A DNA stretch of 64,000 nucleotides from Linum tenue (lineage: Eukaryota; Streptophyta; Magnoliopsida; Malpighiales; Linaceae), in contig CAMGYJ010000005.1 of NCBI GenBank assembly GCA_946122785.1, forward strand, positions 86,050,547 through 86,114,546, given 5' to 3'. Shown piece after piece: positions 57,526 through 64,000 of the stretch (positions are counted from its first letter, which is position 1; the number at the start of each line of letters is the position of its first letter). The notes below the pieces were generated by a model. That model was not told the origin of the DNA. It made no database searches and worked only from the letters and a program-made list of their open reading frames with translations. Position numbers and translations under genes: made by a program.

Positions 57526-59069
57526 CTAACCAGGTAGAGTACCAGGAGTCCTCTGAGCTACAGCCTGGGCAACACTCCCAAGCTGAGTCTGTATATCCCG
57601 CAGCACAGCCTGTGTGTTTCTCTGACCACCTTCTAGCTCCAAGAATTTACCTGAAGCTTTCTCCATGAACTGCTCGATGTTATTGAACTTGTTTGCACTG
57701 GAGGTGGCCAGAGGACCCACCAAATCTCTCAATTCCGCCATCGGGTCAACCTGTACTGGGGCTGCAGGTGCTGTCCCTGTCTGATGAAATGGTCGCACCT
57801 GTGACTGAGGTGGAACTGGCCCCTGTCTGGGCGGGTAGAGAGGCTGTTGCGGCTGCTGAAATTGCCCTTGTCTGGGCTGGTAAGGAGGCCTCTGGAAGCC
57901 AGGTGGTCCCTGGGGGGCTGGTGGTCTGGGATTGGCCCCACCCCAAGAGAAGTTAGGATGCTGGCGCCACCCCTCGTTGTAAGTGTTGCTGTAGGGGTCG
58001 AAGCGCTTGGCATTGCCGATGAAGTCCACCTGCTTCTGGGGAGTAGACGACTCCCTCATTGCCTGGCAATCTTCCACAGTGTGATGGGTGCTCTCGCACC
58101 ACTGGCAGTGCATCGCCTGCGGCTGTCCTATACCCGTAATCAATCCAGAGCGATCTGTGGCTGAAACCAGCTTCGATACCACCTGCACCAAATCAGATGA
58201 CTGGGTGGCTACAGCATGCACACCCCGCCCTGGTGCTCTTCTCGATCTTCTGGAAGTTCCCCAATCATAGCCCTGCTTTGCCATCTCTTCAAAAAGTTGA
58301 TTCAGCTGTGGCGGGGTCTTGGTAAGCATATTCCTGCCACAGACCGAGTCAATCAGCTGCTTATCCTCCGGGAAGAGAGCAGGGTAGAAGGTGCCCACCT
58401 TGAAGGCGTCGGTGAAACCATGGTTGGGGCACTTGAGGAAAAGACTGGTGTATCTCTCCCAAGCATCCCGGATGGTCTCATCTTCGTCTTGAGTGAAGTG
58501 AGTGATTTGCTTCTGTAGGTCCGCCGTCTTTGACGGAGGGTGATAGCGGGTGAGGAACTTGTCCGCCAGGTTGGCGAACGTGGTGATAGATCCTGGAGGT
58601 CGAGTGTCTAGCCACTCCTTGGCCTGGCCCTCCAGAGTAAACATGAAGTACCTCAACTGGATGGCATCGGCTGGGACCCCATTTATCTTGATTCCATCGA
58701 TCAGCTCATGGAATCGTCTCAGATGCGATCAGGGGCACCCCCCTCCTTTCCACGGAACACCACTGAACCGCGCAACATCGTGATGACAGAGGTGCTCACC
58801 TCGAAGTTGTTCGCTGGCACATGAGGGTGTTGAATAGGTGACCTCATGTCCGCGGCTCTGGCGGTCCAGTAGGATCCCATGGTCTGCTCCTTAGGAATGA
58901 CCACATCATGGTCCTGTGGGTCAGCCATCTCCTCTTCGTCAGTGATCTGTAGCTGTGCTAGCGCCTCATCCGCAGCCAGTTGCGCCTTTAGAGCCCGCTT
59001 GAAGTTCCTACAGGTCCGTTCAAGCTCCTGGTCTAATGGTAGTAGTTCTCCTGACTGGATATGGGTCAT
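57526..59069 (-). pseudogene. X2 gag
   Basis: ATG at 59069. The N-terminal 116 residues (RAADMRSPIQHPHVPANNFE) end at a frameshift near 58735 in a G-rich run. The rest continues in the frame used by the protease and pol: WLDTRPPGSITTFANLADKF, YHPPSKTADLQKQITHF, DAWERYTSLF. A zinc knuckle CX2CX4HX4C (CQWC, HTVEDC) and a proline/glutamine-rich C-terminus follow. Layout matches Athila gag. Confidence 0.9.
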
Positions 59070-59191
59070 GCACTACCTGCACACAACCGGCAAAAGCAAC
59101 CCGTGAAGGCACACAGGTGGAAGAGAAAACAATTCAGTAAAGAAAAAGCTAGAGTAACAAATTTTCACGTTTCCCCAATAACCTAGAGGGT

Positions 59192-59209
59192 CCCCGGCAA
59201 CGGCGCCAA
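59192..59209 (-). other. Primer-binding site, tRNA-Asp, X2
   Basis: An exact 18-base match to the tRNA-Asp complement on the minus strand, six bases after the 5' LTR. Confidence 0.95.
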
Positions 59210-59215
59210 AAACTT

Positions 59216-60563
59216 GACACGCTAAAACACAACACCAAACTGCGACCAAGTGTAATCGCAGTCCGGGAATACAGTAAAAGGGCAAGTTCTATTATCAACC
59301 CGGGGTCTAGATCTACTGCCTACTCCGTGATTATCTATTATCTAGCCAACTAAGTCGAGTGATTGTTGTTTAAAGTAAAAGCAGTAAAAAGCAGGAAATG
59401 GTTCGGTTTTCTGAAGTCAAGGAAGAGTCACTCGGAAATGAGTCCCCCTAGCTCCTTGGTTAGGTTTCAATTGTAATTACCCTAGGTTGATTTACTGTTG
59501 ATTAAACTGCAAGATCCGACAGTAGCTTGGAATCTCTTAAGCTGACCAAGCCCTCTCAGTCTAACTACCCGGCAGACGACTAGTCTTCACCGGGATAGAA
59601 AGCTGAGGCTATAAACACAGAACTCCACTAATGGAATTGGATTCCAGTACAAAGCAGTAAACTGATTAACTCTCATATAGCCAATCTCCTACTACCGAAT
59701 GATGTAGCTCTAACAACCTAATCAGATTCTATCTATCTCAGGTTGCAGCAGAAATCAAGAAAAGCTGATCAGACTTCAATCAATTCAATGAATCATGCAT
59801 CATTCGATTAAAACCAAATAGTATAATCATCCCAAGTCATTACAATCAAATCCCTAACACATGGAACTAGGGTTCTTCATACCCAAGTGAGAGAAAGGTT
59901 CTACTCCATAGAGAGAGAGAGGAAAACAGGATACAAAGCAGTCATACTCATAACAATGGGAAGAATCTGCTCCGGGATGATGATTATCGCTCCTATGGTG
60001 ATCTCCAAGCTTAATTTGATGAAACCCAGCTCCAAAACCACTCTTAGGATGAGTTCTTCGCACTTTCTCTCTCAAGGGCTCTGTTTTTGCTCCAAAAGAT
60101 CGATTCCCTCACTTGTGGCTCGGAATTGGGTAAAAACCAAGATTTCCCGACTCACACGGGCAGGCCACACGGCCGTGTGGCCCACCCAGTTGCCCGTGTG
60201 ACTTCCAAAATGCAGCGTCTCGATTAGTCGAACTTCAGGCTTCCCACACGGCCAGGGTCACACGGCCGTGTGGAATTTCCATCATGCCCGTGTTTGCTCT
60301 CGGCACAACCCACACGGCCACGAGCATGATTTGCACGGCCGTGTGGGTTCCAGGAATGCCCGTGTGGCTTCCTTAGCACCTCGCCACGCGTCCGATCTTC
60401 GTCCAATCGCCCCCAAACTCGCTCCCAAGCCTCCATTCACGTACTAGGACCTGAAATATCACAAACAAGCACAACCTAGCGTGAAATCAGCCTAAAACAC
60501 GAGAAACCACATCTCAAACGGTGAAGAATAGGGGTAAAAACATGTGTACTTAACGGTCTATCA
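59216..60563 (-). repeat. 5' LTR of X2
   Basis: 1348 bp, TG...CA. Palindrome units CACACGGCCGTGTGG near 60166 and 60258, and GCACGGCCGTGTGGG near 60331. It retains the original sequence replaced in the other LTR. Confidence 0.95.
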
Positions 60564-60568
60564 GTACC

Positions 60569-60889
60569 TCGATGGACTCCGACCCTCCAGAGTCATCCGA
60601 GCTGCAATAACACCAGCTCTAGTGGAGCCAGACCCCGAGGTCCCACCACCAGCAGAGCAACCACCTACTTGTGCACCCGGCCGCCGCCTGGCGCTTCCAA
60701 GCCCTGCCTTGCAGTTACCACCACCAGGAGCAGGCAATCCCCTCGTCTAGAGGGTGGATCTCCTTGAGACGAGCTTCATGGGATTCTCATCCCGACTCGA
60801 GCGACAGTCCGACATCCTCAAGCTCATGGCTCAACGCCAAGGTATCCTACCCGATTCTGGAGAGGGTCCATCCACAGGAGAGAGGTAGC
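60569..60889 (+). pseudogene. ORF3 of H, last part
   Basis: Directly continues 47883 once X2 is removed: YLDGL, a proline-rich stretch, then DLLETSFMGFSSRLERQSDI, a possible short coiled coil also seen in A2. One TAG lies near 60748. Confidence 0.6.
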
Positions 60890-60994
60890 CGACGAGAGAG
60901 ACATGTGGCAGAGCGGAGTCCTTTCGCCCCACTTCTCTACTTGTAACCCTAAACTTGTTTTATTTTGTTTTTGTTAATTGTGTGTGTGACATGA

Positions 60995-61025
<31 letters not shown>
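60995..61025. repeat. (ACT)n microsatellite
   Basis: About ten ACT units in the H tail; the equivalent place in E (22511-22525) has only a few, so it expanded in H or contracted in E. Confidence 0.9.
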
Positions 61026-61186
61026 TGTATTATGCTTGTAATAACCTCGCTTTGAGTGACTCGTATTGTGCTTGGGTGTGTATTTTTTGTTGTCTCTCCT
61101 TGAAGCTCAATTATCCTACCCCGGTTCGATTCCTACATTCAATTACCAAGCCCAAGCGGTAACATCACTCTACCCCTTTCTTGCGC

Positions 61187-61219
61187 CATTGAGGGCAATG
61201 CCGAGTTTAAGTGTGGGGG
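61187..61219 (+). other. Second polypurine tract with conserved box, element H
   Basis: CATTGAGGGCAATG (61187-61200) and TTAAGTGTGGGGG (61207-61219), about 1.7 kb before the tract that abuts the 3' LTR. Confidence 0.7.
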
Positions 61220-62937
61220 TAGTCTACTAGTATGCTTGTGTGAGTGAGATGTTGCTTGGAGCCTGTTGTATTCCCAAATTTAAAAAATTTGAGGGCTCCA
61301 AGCAACGTTTGCATGTTCAAAGTAGCCGAATGGTGGGAAATTCTCATGTTTGTGGCATTAATCTTGAACTGTTGCATGTGATTGAGTATATCCTATGATG
61401 ATGACTGAGACGTTCATTAGGATAGGGCAAAATTTTAGTTCTCAAAGTGTGCATAAATGAATGTAGGTCTTGACTTGATCACTTGTTGTTTACAATTGCC
61501 ATGCATCGTGTTTGTGAATTGGAATAGATGGTTGGGTAATTAGGTAGCCTGTGAGCTTTGAGTCGTTCGTTTCTTTCAATGTGATAACTCCCTCTTACCA
61601 CGGTGTGTAGCATCACAAGTTATCACTAGCAAGTATGATGGAGGCATAGGATTAGTCCAGGCCCCAAAAGTTGATTGTCCCGAGATGCATCATCCCTTAT
61701 TCAACCCATTTGAGCCGTGTGACTCCGTGGGTCGTTCTCAATTTAGGAGCTTCATTCGTGTGAGCTTAAAGGTGTTAGTAGAATGACCCCCAAATCCTTT
61801 CTTCGTGTCCAAACATGAGTCGCCTGTGTGTCCTGGAGCTCTTGCCGTTGAGTTTCCATTGAGGTTCTACATAGCAGGTTCATGTGTGGTTCTTGCTAGG
61901 AGTGCAAAATGGAGTGCAGTGTTGGCGTTAGTTCCTCAAAAAGAGAGCATTGGTCGATAAATGTTTAGGTGGCAAGTGTTTTTACTCTCTAATACCCCCC
62001 TCAAAAATAAGAAAAGAAAAGAAAAGAGAAACAAAAAAGAGGTAATCAAATGGGGTAAATAAAGTAGAGAGTGCCACGAAAAACCAAAGTACATGCTCTA
62101 GGAAGGGCTTTCTTGGCACCCAAACCATCGAAGCCCCCACATTGTTTAGAACTCCTTCACTACCAAACCTTATAGAACTAGCAAGAGTTGACCAAGGAAG
62201 AGTGCTTCAAGGTAGTTGATGATGGGTGATAGTTGGAAGGGAGAGATAAGGGTTTTGGCCGATGCTAGTGGCCTTTGATTGAAGAGAAGGGTTTTTGTCG
62301 AAACCATAGACCCTTCGGGTTTAGGTTGAAGATGTGGAACCTCACGTCATGATTGCCACCCCCTAAACAGTCTTTTTCTCTTGTCCAAGCCAATCGCCAG
62401 TCATCTGAACCCGTGTCTAAGACCTCCGGACGAGCTAGTGGTGACAACCATCCCATGAACTCTAGCGTTCAGATGTTACCGCCCTGGTATTGAGACGATA
62501 GGGCCGAGAGGTTACGATTGTGCATATCTTTTGCACCAAAATGGTCCCGACCCCACTGGTCTTGAGAGTGAGCGATTCATTCTTGCTTTGCATGTCATAT
62601 CATACCCCGGTGAGGACCTTTGTTTCCTTTCCATTTGTTCCCCGGACTTGAATTCCATGCATGGTTGGTTGTGGTCGATAAGTGGTTTTGTAGAGACTAG
62701 CATTTATCCAAGAATAAGTTGAGAACTTTTCGTTTGCCCATTTTGGTGGCTTTGAATGTCGTTTGTGGTAGATGTCAGTATTGCTTGCAACGGTTCATGT
62801 GTTGATTGTCAATAAACATCGAGAATTCCCGCTTCGTGTCCTTTGAGTTGTCCCCAAGGCATTTGTGAGGGAAAAAATATTACCGTGTGCGTGAAATGGT
62901 TTGCTTGGGGACAAGACACCGTCTAAGTGTGGGGGAG
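61220..62937 (+). mobile_element. H tail and 3' polypurine tract
   Basis: Non-coding, homologous to tails of A1, A2, D and E. Contains TAAAGTAGAGAGTGCCACG and ends with CTAAGTGTGGGGGAG (62923-62937). Confidence 0.75.
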
Positions 62938-64000
62938 TAATTCGGGCCTAATTGCACATGTTTTGCCCCCATTTTGCTAAGATGCTTGTGCCAAATGCGC
63001 TCATTAAAGGTTGATTTTATGCGAAGTTCTTCGTGTTCGAGTGCTTTTCAGGATTTAACAGGTGGAACCAGCCTCGGAGTCGAAGGATTGGCGAAAAGGA
63101 TCGAAAACCGGGAGAAGAGGTGAAAAAGAGCTAGTTCACGGCTAATTGAAGGAGTTCACGGTCATGCAAGACCGTGAAGAAGTAGAGTTGACCGTGAATC
63201 GCGAAGCGTCCAGAGCCAACTTGAAGGTTACTGACGCAAGGTGAGTTCACGGTCACTAATACCGTGAACACAAGCAGTTTCCCGTGAACTGACGTGAGCA
63301 ACGCGAAGCGTTCAGGCGCACGGCTTGAGTTCACGACCGTGAACTCAGCTCTTCTCGGGTTTAAAAGTTAAGCTGCCAGGAGATAGAGGAGAGCCCACTT
63401 TTGTGAGAGAAACACCTTCTACAGCATTCTAGTGAGAGAAACAGAACCAAACGGAAGAAGGTTAGGGTTTGGCTTCAAGGCAGATTTTGGGAAGATTTCC
63501 CCAAGGAAATCTCAGCTCAAGGGTCAAGAAGAGAGGAGGCATCCCCAAAAGATGGTTTCCACCTTTTTCCCTTTTGTTATTCCCACTTCTTCCATGGATT
63601 AGTCCTCCTTTCACTTGGGTGTAGTGAAACTCTAACTCAACCATGTAGTTTTCTTGTATGTGGTTTGGATGATTGATATTGGGTATTGTTCAATTTAATG
63701 TTTGAGGCATTATTCACCATGATTGTGCATGCTTTTGCTTAGAAACTTAGGGGTTGAGTGAGGAAGTAAGTCGATTACCGATTGTCTAAACCGAGAGGGT
63801 CGAGTGACATGGCCTTTCATCCTCACCTCGGTTAGCAATTGAGACTGTGGTCTCCCACCACATACACTTTGCTCTATGGTTCACGATTAACGTGCCCAAG
63901 GCAATCGCTCCAATCTACATAGCATGGTAGCGGTTAGGGGGAAGCGAAACCCGAGTGACTTTCCCACAAAAAAGTTTTCAAACCAAATAACCTTTGCTTT
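62938..64000 (+). repeat. 3' LTR of H, continues past the window
   Basis: Starts TAATTCGGGCC (family members: TGATTCGGGCC). Palindromes lie at 63135-63345, a TATA-like GGTTTAAAAG near 63358, and then GAGAGAAAC leader sequence. Similar to LTRs A1, A2 and E. Confidence 0.8.
63125..63350 (+). promoter_or_regulatory. Palindrome array in H 3' LTR
   Basis: GTTCACGGTC...AGACCGTGAA (about 63154-63179), GTTCACGGTC...TACCGTGAAC (about 63244-63268) and TTCACGACCGTGAAC (about 63332) lie just upstream of the TATA-like box. Confidence 0.7.

Larger units (their letters stand above)
47889..60563 (-). mobile_element. X2, complete Athila-like element with full pol and ORF3
   Basis: LTRs 47889-49281 and 59216-60563 flank 9.9 kb. 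The exact TSD GTACC is at 47884-47888 and 60564-60568. The tRNA-Asp primer site and polypurine tract are intact. In minus-strand order: gag, protease, RT, RNase H, integrase, hairpin remnant, internal palindrome promoter, leader, intron, ORF3, second polypurine tract, tail. Several stops and an RT active-site change make it inactive now. The left LTR terminal TG is altered to CG. Confidence 0.96.
43845..64000 (+). mobile_element. Element H, Athila-like, split by X2, runs off window
   Basis: Plus-strand gag-protease, hairpin, internal promoter, leader exon, intron and ORF3 occupy 43845-47888. They continue after X2 from 60564 with the ORF3 end, tail, polypurine tract and 3' LTR (from 62938). 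The left part is missing. The joined flanks around X2 match E's uninterrupted sequence at about 21185. Confidence 0.8.

Noticed and set aside
2940..59209. Actual tRNA-Asp genes
   Set aside because: Only the 18 bases complementary to the tRNA 3' end are present, always six bases from an LTR end, so they are primer-binding sites.

Overview
The window is repeat-dense flowering-plant nuclear DNA, apparently heterochromatic. I found no convincing host gene. Nearly all of it is nested Ty3/gypsy LTR retrotransposons. Most are of the Athila type, shown by a primer-binding site matching the 3' end of plant tRNA-Asp, Athila-like gag and protease, and a third ORF (ORF3) in the env position. Working names: A1, A2, E and H for one related group with about 1.44 kb LTRs; B and C for two further LTR groups; D and F for broken copies; X1 and X2 for the two complete copies.

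Layout. 1-3220: LTR B1 sits in LTR C, followed by the start of C. 3221-7408: 3' LTR and tail of minus-strand A1; the LTR is split by a solo LTR (S1) and a hAT MITE. 7856-16903: remains of minus-strand D, interrupted by a solo B LTR (9081-10724) and by a complete 3.9 kb tRNA-iMet-primed element (11337-15243) with an orphan protease ORF. 16904-23606: plus-strand E, cut off before its 3' LTR and carrying a solo iMet-family LTR. 23607-24888: transposon scraps. 24894-31946: X1, complete, minus strand, target-site duplication (TSD) TAAAG, gag-protease only. 31952-36368: an old LTR-like remnant and element F. 36369-42972: minus-strand A2. 42973-43844: an LTR B piece and a probable Helitron end. 43845 to the end: plus-strand H, split by X2 (47889-60563, minus strand, TSD GTACC), the only element with RT, RNase H and integrase.

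One design recurs. The U3 part of most LTRs holds an array of short perfect or near-perfect palindromes. Many are built on CACGGCCGTG, with flanks that differ between families but stay symmetric. In A2, H and X2 a second array of the same family-specific palindrome lies inside the element, just upstream of a TATA box. It is followed by a leader exon and then ORF3; in H and X2 a 489-495 bp GT-AG intron separates the two, and in A2 only the donor side survives. ORF3 therefore looks like a gene with its own promoter that copies the LTR promoter. In X2 its product ends in a glutamine-rich coiled-coil stretch, a basic stretch and an acidic tail. My hypothesis is that ORF3 acts in trans on both arrays.

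Other shared signals are a covarying hairpin just after the gag/pol stop, a second polypurine tract next to a conserved CATTGAGGGCAATG box about 1-2 kb before the 3' LTR, and ORFs broken almost only by C-to-T stop codons (mostly CAG to TAG), as expected from decay of methylated cytosines. All element boundaries and similarities were read by eye; no database search was run.
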